Assembly (NCBI GenBank): GCA_022616415.1
Contig: JAKEEU010000031.1
Location: 1 to 64,000 of the forward strand
Length of the DNA: 64,000 nt
Source of the DNA: Candidatus Zhuqueibacterota bacterium
Lineage (GTDB): Bacteria > Zhuqueibacterota > Zhuqueibacteria > Zhuqueibacterales > Zhuqueibacteraceae
Direction of reading: 5' to 3'
Shown here: positions 1 through 9,117 of the stretch, piece after piece
Layout: each line of letters opens with the position of its first letter
How positions within the stretch are numbered: position 1 is the first letter of the stretch
The notes under the pieces: model-generated
Told to the model about the DNA's origin: nothing
The model's database searches: none
Seen by the model: only the letters and a program-made list of their open reading frames with translations
Translations under genes and position numbers: made by a program

Positions 1-1
1 C

Positions 2-208
2 AAGGCTTTGCTCACGCAGGCGCGGTTGGGAGAGGAAGTCAAGCTCGAAGTGTACCAGGAGCAGATTATCATTCGCCCCAAACGGCGCGCCCGTGAAGGT
101 TGGACCCAGGCTTTTCGCGCTATGGCGGAGCACGGCGACGATAAGCTTCTTGATCGGGAAAATATCACCGGCCAAAGCAGTTGGGATGAACAAGAATGGG
201 AGTGGTAG
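2..208 (+). CDS. MazE-like antitoxin, 3' part (cut by window edge)
   Basis: The reading frame is open from the window edge, so the true start lies upstream. The visible 68 or so residues hold the end of an AbrB/SpoVT swapped-hairpin DNA-binding domain (KALLTQARLGEEVKLEV) followed by the intrinsically disordered toxin-binding tail typical of MazE (REGWTQAFRAMAEHGDDKLL). MazE neutralises the MazF ribonuclease and represses its own operon; this is family knowledge. The stop lies 2 bases before the best mazF start, so the two genes are one operon. An earlier TTG at 8 is only an in-frame codon, not the start. Confidence 0.85.
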   Translation, partial: KALLTQARLGEEVKLEVYQEQIIIRPKRRAREGWTQAFRAMAEHGDDKLLDRENITGQSSWDEQEWEW

Positions 209-210
209 TG

Positions 211-534
211 ATGTCCGTTCGGCGCTTCGAAGTTTACCGAGTCAATCTTGATCCCACCCAAGGCAAAGAGATCAAAAAAATGCGGCCGTGTTTAGTCATT
301 TCACCCGATGAACTAAATCGGTTTATTGCCACCGTCATCGTCGCTCCCATGACGACGAAAGGACGCGATTACCCCTCCCGAGTGTCTTGTCGCTTTCAAG
401 GCAAGGAAGGCCAAGTGGTTTTGGATCAAATTCGCACCGTTGATAAGTCACGCTTGTTTGAAAAATTAGGAAAGATAGATAAGCCAACTCAAGCCAAAGT
501 TTTGGCGGTATTGGGTGAAATGTTTGCTCCGTAG
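211..534 (+). CDS. mazF: MazF family mRNA interferase toxin
   Basis: A 107-residue protein with the PemK/MazF fold signature: RRFEVYRVNLDPTQGKEI near the N-terminus, the RPCLVIS strand with the conserved Arg-Pro, and the VVLDQIRTVDKSRL motif near residue 75. MazF enzymes cut mRNA at short sequence motifs and halt growth when free of MazE. I chose the ATG at 211 because GGAG at 199-202 sits 8 bases before it and because family members begin just before RRFEVY; an in-frame ATG at 196 would overlap mazE by 13 bases. All family motifs are present, so the toxin looks intact. A run of T follows the stop but no clear hairpin. Confidence 0.93.
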   Translation: MSVRRFEVYRVNLDPTQGKEIKKMRPCLVISPDELNRFIATVIVAPMTTKGRDYPSRVSCRFQGKEGQVVLDQIRTVDKSRLFEKLGKIDKPTQAKVLAVLGEMFAP

Positions 535-560
535 TTTTTTTTATCATAAAAGCCAATCCG

Positions 561-1448
561 ATGCCTCAATATCCCAACATTTCACGCGCTGTTGCCCTTC
601 TGGTTTTGGTTTATCTCATCCAAGCCGTCATCTTCATCCCCGTCGCCGCACTCGGTCCGGCAACGGCGTCTGCATTCATGGAAAATCCGTTGACCATCGC
701 CATCTTCAATACGGTTTCGATTGGCAGCGTTTTGCTGATCGGACTGAGGCGAACCGGCGCCTCGTTTCGCGAAGTCTTTCCTCTTGCGCCGATTTCCCCC
801 TCCTTGCTTTTGCCCATGTCACTCACCGTGATCGGAATGAGCATCATCCTGTCCGAAGCCAATAATTACCTGTTAAAGTTTTTGCCAATTCCGCCGCAGA
901 TCGCCAAAGTCTTCCAGGATGTTTTTGGCACGCCGGAAAAATTTTTGGGGGCACTGTTAACCGCGGTCATCGTGGCACCGCTGACGGAAGAACTGCTTTT
1001 TCGCGGCCTCCTTCTGCGAGGGTTCTTAAACAACTACTCGGTGCGCAAAGCGATTATCGTGTCGGCTCTGCTGTTTGGCGTTTTTCACATCTTGCCTTGG
1101 CAAATTCCCAGCGCCGCGATTTTGGGGGCCATCTTCGCCTGGTGGTTTGTGCAAACACGCTCTTTGCTCCCCTGCCTCTTCGGGCATGCGCTAAACAACG
1201 GCTTGACTTTAATTCCATTGATCGCTCCCCAATTGAAAATTCCAGGCTATTTCAATGAATCGCCCGATCAGGTGGTCTTTCAGCCGCTGTGGTTTGATGC
1301 GCTTGGCGTGCTATTGGCCGGAATCGGAATGTGGTGGCTCCATCGCGAGTTTGTGGAAATGAATGCAGAACGTTCACGTGAATTATCAGCCGCGTCATCT
1401 GCGAATCCGGCTTTTTCTGATAACGGCAGAATGGAAAATCAGCAATGA
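561..1448 (+). CDS. CPBP family intramembrane metalloprotease
   Basis: A 295-residue polytopic membrane protein with about eight hydrophobic segments. It carries the CPBP (Rce1/CAAX protease-like, ABI) motifs: the glutamate pair E143-E144 in LTEELLFRG, with R148, then FGVFH with H176, and HALNN with H209. These residues form the metal site in the membrane in studied members. Bacterial CPBP proteins process peptides or modify membrane proteins, but the substrate here cannot be read. The stop overlaps the gatB start by 4 bases (ATGA), so it is probably co-transcribed with gatB, although no functional link is evident. Confidence 0.88.
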   Translation: MPQYPNISRAVALLVLVYLIQAVIFIPVAALGPATASAFMENPLTIAIFNTVSIGSVLLIGLRRTGASFREVFPLAPISPSLLLPMSLTVIGMSIILSEANNYLLKFLPIPPQIAKVFQDVFGTPEKFLGALLTAVIVAPLTEELLFRGLLLRGFLNNYSVRKAIIVSALLFGVFHILPWQIPSAAILGAIFAWWFVQTRSLLPCLFGHALNNGLTLIPLIAPQLKIPGYFNESPDQVVFQPLWFDALGVLLAGIGMWWLHREFVEMNAERSRELSAASSANPAFSDNGRMENQQ

Positions 1449-2887
1449 AATACGAACCCGTCATCGGCCTCGAAGTTCACGCGCAGCTTTCGACCGATTC
1501 CAAAATTTTTTGCCGCTGCGGCACGGCCTTCGGCTCGCCGCAAAATTCGCAAGTCTGCCCCATCTGTCTCGGCATGCCCGGCGTGTTGCCGGTGCTTAAT
1601 CGGAAGGCTGTCGAATTTGCCATCAAAATGGGACTTGCGACGAATTGCCGCATCGCCGCGTATTCCATCTTCGCGCGCAAAAATTATTTTTATCCCGACC
1701 TGCCCAAGGGCTACCAAATTTCCCAATACGAAGAGCCGCTGTGCGAAAACGGCTGGCTCGAAATCGAACAAGAAGGCGGCACATTGAAGCGCGTCGGCAT
1801 CATCCGCATCCATCTCGAAGAAGACGCCGGCAAATCGGTGCATGCTGAAGGATATGTTTCTGAAAATGAAACTTTGATCGACGTGAATCGCTGTGGCACG
1901 CCGCTGATTGAGATCGTCAGCGAGCCGGATATTTGCTCGCCGCACGAAGCTTATCTTTATCTCAATCGCATTCGCCAACTCGTGCGCTATCTCGGTATTT
2001 GTGATGGCAACATGGAAGAAGGCAGCTTGCGTTGCGACGCCAATATTTCCGTTCGTCCCACCGGCGAGAAGAAATTCGGCACGAAGACCGAGCTGAAAAA
2101 CATGAACTCATTCCGCAACGTCGAAAAGGCGTTGGAGTTTGAAATCAACCGGCAAATTCAGCTTTTGGAATCCGGCGGCCAAGTCGTGCAACAAACCTTG
2201 CTGTGGGATGCCACAAATAGCAAAGTCATGCCCATGCGCTCGAAAGAAGAAGCGCATGACTATCGCTATTTCCCGGAGCCGGATTTGGCGCCGCTTCGCG
2301 TTGCGGAGCAATGGCGTGAAGAAATCCGTGTTGCGCTGCCGGAACTGCCGATGGCTCGGCGCAACCGTTTCGTCGAGCAATTTGGCCTGCCGAAATACGA
2401 CGCCGATGTGCTCACCGACGAAAAGGCCATCGCGGATTATTTTGAAGCCGTTGCCAAATCCGTGAAAGACGCCAAGCTCGCCAGCAACTGGGTGATGGGC
2501 GAGGTGTTGCGCGTGCTCAAAGAGCAAAAGACCGGCATCACACAATTTTCAATTAAACCCAACGCCTTAGCGGAATTGTTGAATCTGATTGCCGGCAGCA
2601 CGATCAGCGGCAAAATCGCCAAAGACGTTTTTGAGGAAATGCTCGCAGGCGGCAAATCGGCAAAGGTGATTGTTGATGAAAAAGGCTTGCTCCAAGTCTC
2701 TGATACCAGTATGATAGCAAAGGCAGTAGGCGAAGTGATAGCCGCCAATCCCAAAGAGGTCGAGCGCTATCGCAACGGCGAAGAGAAACTTTTCGGTTTT
2801 CTCGTCGGCCAAGTGATGAAAGCCACGCGCGGGAAGGCGAATCCGAAACTGGCGAATGAGATTTTGAAGAAGGCGCTTGTGAGTTAA
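1445..2887 (+). CDS. gatB: Asp-tRNA(Asn)/Glu-tRNA(Gln) amidotransferase subunit B
   Basis: Full length at 480 residues. The N-terminus has the GatB signature [13 protein letters not shown] and the four zinc-ligand cysteines C23, C25, C38 and C41; the kinase-like core contains EDAGKS and [17 protein letters not shown], and the C-terminal 150 residues form the YqeY-like tail domain that contacts tRNA. GatB activates the misacylated Glu or Asp on tRNA with ATP so that ammonia made by GatA can amidate it. gatA and gatC are not in the window, so the GatCAB genes are dispersed. Start overlaps the upstream protease gene by 4 bases. Confidence 0.97.
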   Translation: MKYEPVIGLEVHAQLSTDSKIFCRCGTAFGSPQNSQVCPICLGMPGVLPVLNRKAVEFAIKMGLATNCRIAAYSIFARKNYFYPDLPKGYQISQYEEPLCENGWLEIEQEGGTLKRVGIIRIHLEEDAGKSVHAEGYVSENETLIDVNRCGTPLIEIVSEPDICSPHEAYLYLNRIRQLVRYLGICDGNMEEGSLRCDANISVRPTGEKKFGTKTELKNMNSFRNVEKALEFEINRQIQLLESGGQVVQQTLLWDATNSKVMPMRSKEEAHDYRYFPEPDLAPLRVAEQWREEIRVALPELPMARRNRFVEQFGLPKYDADVLTDEKAIADYFEAVAKSVKDAKLASNWVMGEVLRVLKEQKTGITQFSIKPNALAELLNLIAGSTISGKIAKDVFEEMLAGGKSAKVIVDEKGLLQVSDTSMIAKAVGEVIAANPKEVERYRNGEEKLFGFLVGQVMKATRGKANPKLANEILKKALVS

Positions 2888-2891
2888 CCAA

Positions 2892-3434
2892 ATGTTCTCT
2901 GCACGAAAGAATGCTGGATTGGGCCAATACAAAAAGTATGGATTCAAAGACAAAAGCGCGGTGATTCGCGCGGCTTTGGATCGTTTGCAAAAAGATATGG
3001 TGGGTATCTTCGGGATCCCGACTCGGACTTTGGCCGAATCTATAATCCAGATGCGCTCTCATTCGAACCCATCGCTATCGATAAACTATCGGCAAGAAAA
3101 ATTCAACAATGGCGCGTTGACCGTGCGAAGCTGGCCAGTGATGGTCACCGGGCTGCTTTACCCGCTCCCGATCGTATATGGCGCGGTAGGCGCCGGCTGG
3201 TATAATACGAAATTCGATTTCGAGCCGGCAGGAGGAGTGATCGGGATTCAGGAAACAAAACAGGATTTCGGCTGACATTTCGGCGGCGGCGTGGAATTGC
3301 CTGTGGGTGCCAACTCGAAATTATCCGGCGACATTCGTTATGTCTTTCTCAATTATGATTTCGACAAAGTCCCTGGTGTGCAAGTAGGCCGCGATTTTTA
3401 TGTGGTCAGTGTGGGTTTATTGTTCTGGTTATAA
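2892..3434 (+). pseudogene. Decayed outer-membrane beta-barrel gene with a fused ribbon-helix-helix remnant
   Basis: Residues 8-36 of the open frame (KYGFKDKSAVIRAALDRL) look like the C-terminal half of a ribbon-helix-helix antitoxin DNA-binding domain. After about codon 55 the same frame turns into beta-barrel sequence (GALTVRSWPVMVTGLLYP, VYGAVGAGWYNTKFDFEP), broken by TGA at 3273-3275. Translation beyond the stop continues the barrel without shifting frame (HFGGGVELPVG, LSGDIRYVFLNYDF) and ends in the outer-membrane-like VVSVGLLFWL at 3434. The TGA sits where Trp is expected (FG-stop-HFGGG), consistent with a TGG to TGA change. The 5' half of the barrel gene is missing. I read this as a remnant, not a functional gene. 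Confidence 0.6.
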
Positions 3435-3505
3435 CGAGGATTTGCGCGTCGCGCAAGAGAAGCTGCCGTGGGCCACCATGCCCGGCTCACGGCAGCGCCG
3501 CAATT

Positions 3506-4834
3506 TCAAAATCCAAACTTCTTCCGTTTCCGCCACAGCGTCGCCGGATCGATGCCGAGAATCTGCGCCGCTTCGTCGTAATCTTTGGCGTGTTGCAAAA
3601 CGCGCTTGATGTGCAGCTTTTCCACCTCTTCCAACGAAAATGTGTGTGCCGGTTTTTCGGCGGGGGAACGCACTTCTTCCGGCAAATGCATTATCTCTAT
3701 CACGCCGTTGGTCGCCAACAACGCGGCGCGCTCGATCACGTTCTCCAGCTCCCGCACGTTGCCGCTCCACCGATACGTCCGCAGCGCCTTCATCGCCTCC
3801 GGAGAAATTTCGACCGCGCTGTCTTTGGCAAATTTTTTGAGAAAATATTGCATCAACAGCGGAATGTCTTCCGGACGCTCGCGCAAGGGCGGCAGCTTGA
3901 TGCGGAGCGCGTTGAGCCGGTAAAATAAATCTTCGCGGAAACTGCCTTCCTTGAGCGCTTCGTCCAGATTCCTGTTGGTCGCAGCGATGATGCGCACGTC
4001 CACCTTGCGCGTCTCGCTCTCGCCCACCCGCTCAAATTCCTTGCTCTGAATCACCCGCAGCAGCTTGGCCTGAATGTTCGGCGAAATCTCGGCAACCTCG
4101 TCGAGAAAAATCGTGCCGCCGTCGGCCAGCTCGAACCGTCCCTGGCGGTCTTTTACCGCGCCGGTGAACCCCCCCTTCACGTGGCCAAAAAGCTCACTTT
4201 CCAGCAAATTTTCCGGCAGTGCCGCGCAATTCACCTTGACCAGCATCCTGCCGTGGCGCGGACTTTTTTGATGGATGAACTCAGCCACCATCTCTTTTCC
4301 CGTGCCGCTCTCCCCTTCCAGCAGCACGCTCATGTTGCTGTCGGCCACGCGGCTCGCCAAATCGAGCGTCGCCAGCATCTCCCGATTGTGCGTGACGATG
4401 TCGCCGAAGCCCTGCGTCTCGGCAACTTTCCGGCGCAACGCGCGCACTTCCTGCGAGAGCTCGTGATATTCCAAAGTCTTCTGCGCGAAAAGCTGCAGCT
4501 CTTTGAAATCGAAAGGTTTTTGCAGATAATGGTAAGCGCCTTTTTTCACTGCCTCGATGGCGCTGTCGATCGAGCCGTGCGCCGTGATGATGACCACCGT
4601 CGTCTCCGGCGAATGCCGCTTGATTTCCGCCAAAATCTCCATGCCGTCGAGCGGCCCCATCCGCAAATCCACAAACGCCAGATCGAATTTTTCCTGTTGA
4701 ATGAGGTCGAGCACCTCCTGCGGCCGCGAGATCAAGCGCGTCTGAAAACCGCTGGCATCAAAACAAATGCCCATGGTTTTCAAAATGTTCGGCTCGTCGT
4801 CCACCACGAGAACTTTTGCAGAGCGGGTGTCCAT
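3506..4834 (-). CDS. NtrC-family sigma-54-dependent response regulator
   Basis: 442 residues in the standard three-domain order. Receiver domain 6-120 with acidic pair D12-D13, phosphoacceptor D56 (FVDLRMG) and K106; AAA+ domain about 145-375 with Walker A GESGTGKE (174-181) and Walker B TIFLDE (241-246); Fis-type helix-turn-helix at the C-terminus ([20 protein letters not shown]). The sigma-54 contact loop, usually GAFTGA, reads GGFTGA at 221-226. It lies 125 bases downstream of the histidine kinase gene on the same strand, its likely partner. Phosphorylated members drive open-complex formation by RpoN polymerase. The target genes cannot be read. Confidence 0.94.
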   Translation of the reverse strand: MDTRSAKVLVVDDEPNILKTMGICFDASGFQTRLISRPQEVLDLIQQEKFDLAFVDLRMGPLDGMEILAEIKRHSPETTVVIITAHGSIDSAIEAVKKGAYHYLQKPFDFKELQLFAQKTLEYHELSQEVRALRRKVAETQGFGDIVTHNREMLATLDLASRVADSNMSVLLEGESGTGKEMVAEFIHQKSPRHGRMLVKVNCAALPENLLESELFGHVKGGFTGAVKDRQGRFELADGGTIFLDEVAEISPNIQAKLLRVIQSKEFERVGESETRKVDVRIIAATNRNLDEALKEGSFREDLFYRLNALRIKLPPLRERPEDIPLLMQYFLKKFAKDSAVEISPEAMKALRTYRWSGNVRELENVIERAALLATNGVIEIMHLPEEVRSPAEKPAHTFSLEEVEKLHIKRVLQHAKDYDEAAQILGIDPATLWRKRKKFGF

Positions 4835-4959
4835 TTCAGGTTCAGAGAGTTTTTAAACAATTTTTAACCGCTAATGAACACGAATGGACGCGAATATCTT
4901 TATTCGCTTTAATCAGTGTGTATTCGCGGTTAATTCTTGAGTTGTGACTGGAAGTTGAG

Positions 4960-6861
4960 CTAAGCATCCCGCGCCAATGGAATCGTAAACACAAATGTGC
5001 TCCCCTTGCCCATTTCGCTCGTCACCCAGATTCTGCCGCCGTGCGCTTCGACGACCTCCTTGGCAATCGCCAATCCCAACCCCACGCTGCCCGGCGTTGA
5101 TTCGGTGGGTTGCCGCACTTGCACGAATTTGTCGAAAATCGAATCCATCTTTTCAGGCGGAATGCCGCGGCCTGAATCTGCCACACTCACTTGAATCAGG
5201 CCGTTTTCACGGCCGGCATTGATTGTCACCTTGCCTCCGGCCGGCGTGTAGCGCAGCGCATTGCTCACCAGGTTCGTAATCACCCACGAAAGCTGCTCAC
5301 GATCCGCCGGAAAATCGGGAAGCGTCGAGTCGATGGCTGTTTCGAACGCAATCTCCTTCAGGCGGAACGGCACGCGCAAGTGCTTCAGCGCATCGTCCAC
5401 CAATTCTTGCATGTTGACCGGCTCCTTTTTCATTTGATACCTTCCCGATTCCAGGCGTGAGAGGTTCAGCAGCTCTTTGACCAATTTCGTCAAGCGCTCG
5501 CAGTCCGCCTTGGCGGTCGCCAGCAGCTCGCCTTGCTGCGCGCTCACGCCGCCGAGCAGCCCTTGCAGCAAAATGTCGATGGCCATATTCAGCGAGGTGA
5601 GCGGCGTGCGAAATTCGTGCGAAACCGTGGCCATAAAATCCGATTTCATCTGGTCGAGTTTTTTGAAACGCGTCACGTCTTGCAGGAGCGTCACCACGCC
5701 GTGAACCTGGCCCTGCTCGTCGGCAATCTTCGTCTGGCGCGGCCGAAAATAGAGCGTGCGTTCGGCTTGCGCCAAGGCGAGCAGTTCTTCCTGGTGAGCG
5801 CTTTCATCATGGGCCGGCGCGTCCGCCGTCAAAAGCTTGGTCAATCGCTCGTCTTGGAACAACTCGCGCACGGACTTGCCCCGCCAATCGTTTTCGGAGA
5901 TATGCAGAGCTTTGACCGCGGCTTGATTCATCGCCAGCAAATGGCTCTGCTCGTCGGTCAAAATCACCGGGTCGGCCATGCTGGCAATGACCGCCTCCGA
6001 TTTTTTCTTTTCCGCGATCAGCTCGGCAACATTCATTTGCTCGTACATGCGCAGCCGCTCCGTCATTTTGTTGAACTCACGGCTCAGCTCGCCGATCTCG
6101 TCCTCGGTGGTGACGTCGATTTTCTGGTTGAAGCGGCCCTGGCGAATGCGGCGGATGGTCTGCGTCAATTTTCGCACGGGCCGGCGAATGCTGCGGGTAA
6201 ATTGAACGCTGGCGATGATGCTCAACAGCAACGCGATCATTGCAGCCATGATGACCGCATACGTCGCTCGATCCGAAGTCTCTTGCGCCCGTTTCTCCGC
6301 CGTGATCATGGCCTCCTTATGCTCGTCCGACAATTGCAGACAGAGTGTGCCGAGCTGGTCCACCAAAGGCTGAATTTTGGTCGTTTGCAAGGTTTTCACG
6401 GCCGTGGTGTCGCCCTGCTCTTTCAACAACCGGTAAAGCGAATAACAGGAGGTTTCAAAAACGGTATGCGCCGCCACGATACTGTCGAAAGTAGCGGGGT
6501 TGGTTTTCGGATCGAGCTCTTGAATGGTTTGCGCGTAAGCGGAAAAGATGTCGCTATTGGCTTTGAAGCGCGCCATCACCGAATCGGCGTCTTCCGTCAA
6601 CAGCGCCAAGCGGGCCTGATCTTGCCGCTCCAGAGCGTCGATCATGCTGTCGAAGTCGCGCACGCGCTGCAAATTTTCGCGCAGAATCCGGCCGGTGTCG
6701 CCTAACTGGGAAAAATTATAAACTGCAAAAATGCTGGTGATGATATTGATGCAAACGAGGACGAAATAGCCGAGCGCGATCTTATACCGCAGGCTCGTCG
6801 TCAGCGGAATCGGCTTCTCGCCGAGGTTCGCCAGCCACCAAAGGACTTTATTGAGAAGCAT
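4960..6861 (-). CDS. Membrane sensor histidine kinase (HAMP-PAS-HisKA-HATPase)
   Basis: 633 residues. Transmembrane segments at about 27-49 and 201-221 enclose a helical periplasmic sensor of about 150 residues of the four-helix-bundle type. A HAMP domain (222-275, [11 protein letters not shown]) leads to a PAS domain (about 285-395), then HisKA with phospho-accepting H415 in [11 protein letters not shown], and an ATPase domain with an N box ([12 protein letters not shown]), G1 (DSGRGIP) and G2 ([16 protein letters not shown]). It would pass phosphate to the NtrC-type regulator encoded just downstream. The signal is unknown. The gene is divergent from the PreT-like gene, with 233 bases between them. 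Confidence 0.93.
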   Translation of the reverse strand: MLLNKVLWWLANLGEKPIPLTTSLRYKIALGYFVLVCINIITSIFAVYNFSQLGDTGRILRENLQRVRDFDSMIDALERQDQARLALLTEDADSVMARFKANSDIFSAYAQTIQELDPKTNPATFDSIVAAHTVFETSCYSLYRLLKEQGDTTAVKTLQTTKIQPLVDQLGTLCLQLSDEHKEAMITAEKRAQETSDRATYAVIMAAMIALLLSIIASVQFTRSIRRPVRKLTQTIRRIRQGRFNQKIDVTTEDEIGELSREFNKMTERLRMYEQMNVAELIAEKKKSEAVIASMADPVILTDEQSHLLAMNQAAVKALHISENDWRGKSVRELFQDERLTKLLTADAPAHDESAHQEELLALAQAERTLYFRPRQTKIADEQGQVHGVVTLLQDVTRFKKLDQMKSDFMATVSHEFRTPLTSLNMAIDILLQGLLGGVSAQQGELLATAKADCERLTKLVKELLNLSRLESGRYQMKKEPVNMQELVDDALKHLRVPFRLKEIAFETAIDSTLPDFPADREQLSWVITNLVSNALRYTPAGGKVTINAGRENGLIQVSVADSGRGIPPEKMDSIFDKFVQVRQPTESTPGSVGLGLAIAKEVVEAHGGRIWVTSEMGKGSTFVFTIPLARDA

Positions 6862-7012
6862 AATGGTTCAACTTTTAACTGCACGCTTTTGTCTAAAATA
6901 TAACAAATATTTTGAAGAAAACAACTGCTGTTTTGGACTACAGGGCAAAAACAAACGCCGCTTGTTCTGCAAGCAGCACTTCACGTTTCAGCAGAGAAAA
7001 ATCGGCAACCTC

Positions 7013-7040
7013 TTGACTCTCAATTTTCGTGTGTTAAATT
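7013..7040 (+). promoter_or_regulatory. Candidate sigma-70-type promoter for the PreT-like gene
   Basis: TTGACT at 7013-7018 and TAAATT at 7035-7040 are separated by 16 bases, about 55 bases before the ATG at 7095, in an AT-rich stretch of the divergent intergenic region. This is a match by eye only; promoter consensus in this lineage is not known. Confidence 0.35.
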
Positions 7041-7094
7041 AAAGAAATTAGCCGTCAGCGAAACGTCATTGTCTCACTAAACCGAGTGACTACT

Positions 7095-8432
7095 ATGCCC
7101 ATCCAACCTCCCCGGCTTTCACCGGCTGAGCTGCAGCAGAATTTTGCCGACATCGCGCCGGCGCTCACCCCGAACGAGGCGGTGATCGAAGCCTCGCGCT
7201 GTTTGTTTTGCTACGACGCGCCGTGCATGCGCGCGTGCCCGACGCACATCGACGTGCCGAAATTCATCCGGCAGATCATGGAGCGCAATCTCACAGGCTC
7301 GGCGAAGACCATTCTTTCCGCCAATATCTTCGGCGGCACTTGCGCCCGCGCGTGCCCGACCGAAGTGCTGTGCGAAGGCGCGTGCGTGTTCAATGGCCTG
7401 AATGAAAAACCGATTCAAATCGGCTTGCTGCAGCGCCACGCGACGGATTACGCCATGGCAAACAATATTCATTTTTTCAAAAGGGCGCCGGCGCTTGGGA
7501 AAAAAGCCGCTGTCATCGGCGCCGGGCCGGCCGGACTTTCCTGCGCGCACGAGCTGGCCAAGCTTGGCGTTGAAGCCGTGGTTTTCGAGGCGCAACCTGT
7601 GATTGGCGGGTTGAATGCTTATGGCATTGCCGCCTACAAAATGACCACGGATTTTGCGCTGGCTGAAGTTGAGTATATTCGCCAAATCGGGGTCGAAGTG
7701 CGCACCAACACGCCGGTAGGAAAAGATTTGCCCGCCACCAAGCTGCTCACTGAATATGACGCCGTCTTTCTCGGCGTGGGCCTCGGCAAAACCGCCAACC
7801 TCGGCATCGCAGGAGAAAACTTGGAAGGTTGTTTTGAAGCGCTGGAGTTCATCGTCCCGACTCGGCTTAAAAAATTTGAAGAGTGCATCGTCGGCGAAAA
7901 CGTGCTCGTGATCGGCGCCGGCAATACCGCCATCGACGTGGCAACGGCGGCCGCGCGGCTCGGGGCGGCTTCGGTCACCATTGTCTACCGCCGCAGCGAG
8001 AAGGAGATGCCGGCGTTCCAATACGAATACAATCTCGCCAAGTCCGATGGCGTCAAATTTCTCTGGCACACCGCGCCGCGCCGCATTCTCGACGCCAACG
8101 GCAAGGTTGCCGGTTTGGAATGTTACAAAGTCAAGATGGCGAGCGGCAATAAATTGGAGTCGATCCCGAACTCCGACCACGTCATTCCGTGTGACATGGT
8201 GGTGAAGGCGCTCGGCCAGGATGGGCTTTACGATCTCTACAAATCGATCCCCGGATTAGACGTTGACGGCAAACGCGTCGTCGTTAATCCAAAGACCGGC
8301 GCGACGTCCGTGCCAGGCCTTTTTGCCGGCGGCGATTGCATCAACGGCGGGGGCGAGGTGGTTGATGCCGTCGAACATGGTAAAATCGCGGCGCGCGGCA
8401 TTTTACAATATCTGAAGGCGTTGCTGAATTGA
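7095..8432 (+). CDS. PreT-like NAD(P)-dependent oxidoreductase (GltD / dihydropyrimidine dehydrogenase FAD-subunit family)
   Basis: About 445 residues. Two iron-sulfur cysteine sets lie in the N-terminal helical domain: C36, C39, C44, C48 (CLFCYDAPCMRACP) and C83, C87, C93, C97 (CARACPTEVLCEGAC). They are followed by an FAD-binding GAGPAG motif near 140, an NAD(P)H-binding GAGNTA motif near 275, and the C-terminal FAGGDCINGGGEVVDAVEHG of this family. PreT feeds electrons to PreA to reduce uracil and thymine; related proteins are GltD and NfnB-type subunits. No preA lies next to it: only gene debris follows, so the exact reaction is open. ATG 7095 is preferred; a GTG at 7086 is in frame. No clear ribosome-binding site. 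Confidence 0.85.
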   Translation: MPIQPPRLSPAELQQNFADIAPALTPNEAVIEASRCLFCYDAPCMRACPTHIDVPKFIRQIMERNLTGSAKTILSANIFGGTCARACPTEVLCEGACVFNGLNEKPIQIGLLQRHATDYAMANNIHFFKRAPALGKKAAVIGAGPAGLSCAHELAKLGVEAVVFEAQPVIGGLNAYGIAAYKMTTDFALAEVEYIRQIGVEVRTNTPVGKDLPATKLLTEYDAVFLGVGLGKTANLGIAGENLEGCFEALEFIVPTRLKKFEECIVGENVLVIGAGNTAIDVATAAARLGAASVTIVYRRSEKEMPAFQYEYNLAKSDGVKFLWHTAPRRILDANGKVAGLECYKVKMASGNKLESIPNSDHVIPCDMVVKALGQDGLYDLYKSIPGLDVDGKRVVVNPKTGATSVPGLFAGGDCINGGGEVVDAVEHGKIAARGILQYLKALLN

Positions 8433-8512
8433 TTGGATTGATGGAGTATTGGAGTAATGGAGTGTTGGGTGTGGAGGGTTCATTACTCCATCAATCCAAT
8501 ACTCCAAAATTC
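8430..8512 (+). repeat. TGGA-rich palindromic spacer, copy 1
   Basis: The left arm GGATTGATGGAGTATTGGAG is answered on the right by CCATCAATCCAATACTCC, so the transcript could form a long imperfect hairpin. It starts at the stop of the PreT-like gene. The same vocabulary (TGGA, TTGA, TGGAGT and complements) recurs at 17388, 17680, 18419 and 19085. Confidence 0.75.
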
Positions 8513-8539
8513 TTAACTCTTCATAAGGAGAATTTGATT

Positions 8540-8617
8540 ATGACCGCCTATGTTGGAAGTGTGGATCGCACCGGGCGCTGGACCGCCGGCGTGGCGCTGA
8601 TTCTGCAAAGAATGTGA
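8540..8617 (+). pseudogene. Truncated DUF2892-like small membrane protein
   Basis: A good ribosome-binding site (AAGGAG, 8525-8530) precedes an ATG that opens a 25-residue peptide, MTAYVGSVDRTGRWTAGVAL and five more residues. The pattern V-G-S-V-D-R-x3-R-x2-A-G-x-A-L-I is the start of DUF2892 (YgaP-type membrane) proteins, which normally run to 60 or more residues with two membrane helices. The frame stops at 8617 before any membrane helix, and the following sequence is a different gene fragment, so this is a remnant. Confidence 0.45.
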
Positions 8618-8701
8618 TCCGCAATCTCGACGCCTGTTGCCGGCTCATTCTCGCCGAAAAAATGTCCAGCATGTCTTCGCACTCGTCATAGACCAGCCGT
8701 A

Positions 8702-8991
8702 TCGAGCGCATTTCTGGTGGACGACAACAAAATCCTCAAAGAAGTCCGCGCCTACACTGGCATGAAGAAACTCATTCGCGTGTATCTCGACGACGGCAGC
8801 GAAGGCCTGGAAGCGCGCCTCAAGCCTGGTTACGACGAGACTGCGTCCGTAGGATGGTGGCACTGCTTTTAGAGAAGGGCTATGTGAAAGGCGCCGATTT
8901 GGAATATTTCTACGACCTCGGCGCCGGCCATGATGAACGCGCGTGGGCGAAACGGTTGTGGCGGCCGCTGGGGTTTATGTTTGGGAGGTAG
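8702..8991 (+). pseudogene. Alpha/beta-hydrolase (esterase D-like) C-terminal remnant with frameshift
   Basis: From 8711 one frame reads VDDNKILKEVRAYTG then RVYLDDGSEGLEARLKPGYD before a TAG near 8872. The matching continuation is in another frame: MVALLLEKGYVKGADLEYFY, then GAGHDERAWAKRLWRPLGF, to TAG at 8989-8991. The H in GAGHDE is the expected catalytic histidine of Fes/esterase D-type hydrolases. The N-terminal half with the nucleophile serine is absent. A frameshift around 8850-8860 and the missing half mark it as dead. Between 8618 and 8701 I see nothing. Confidence 0.6.
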
Positions 8992-9117
8992 GGTGAATAA
9001 TAACAACGCCATGGCATGACGATGGTTTCGTAATTTTGCCAATAAACTTTAGACTGGCCTTCATCAATTCCGCCAATACTTCATGGCCGATGCAGTTTTC
9101 AAGGCAATAGCCATTAA

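Noticed and set aside
3273-3275. Selenocysteine or UGA recoding in the barrel gene
   Set aside because: The gene lacks its 5' half and is fused to an antitoxin scrap; TGA ends other genes normally, so simple decay explains it.
5533-6705. 390-residue plus-strand frame
   Set aside because: Shadow of the histidine kinase on the minus strand, whose motifs are complete; the plus frame has no known features.
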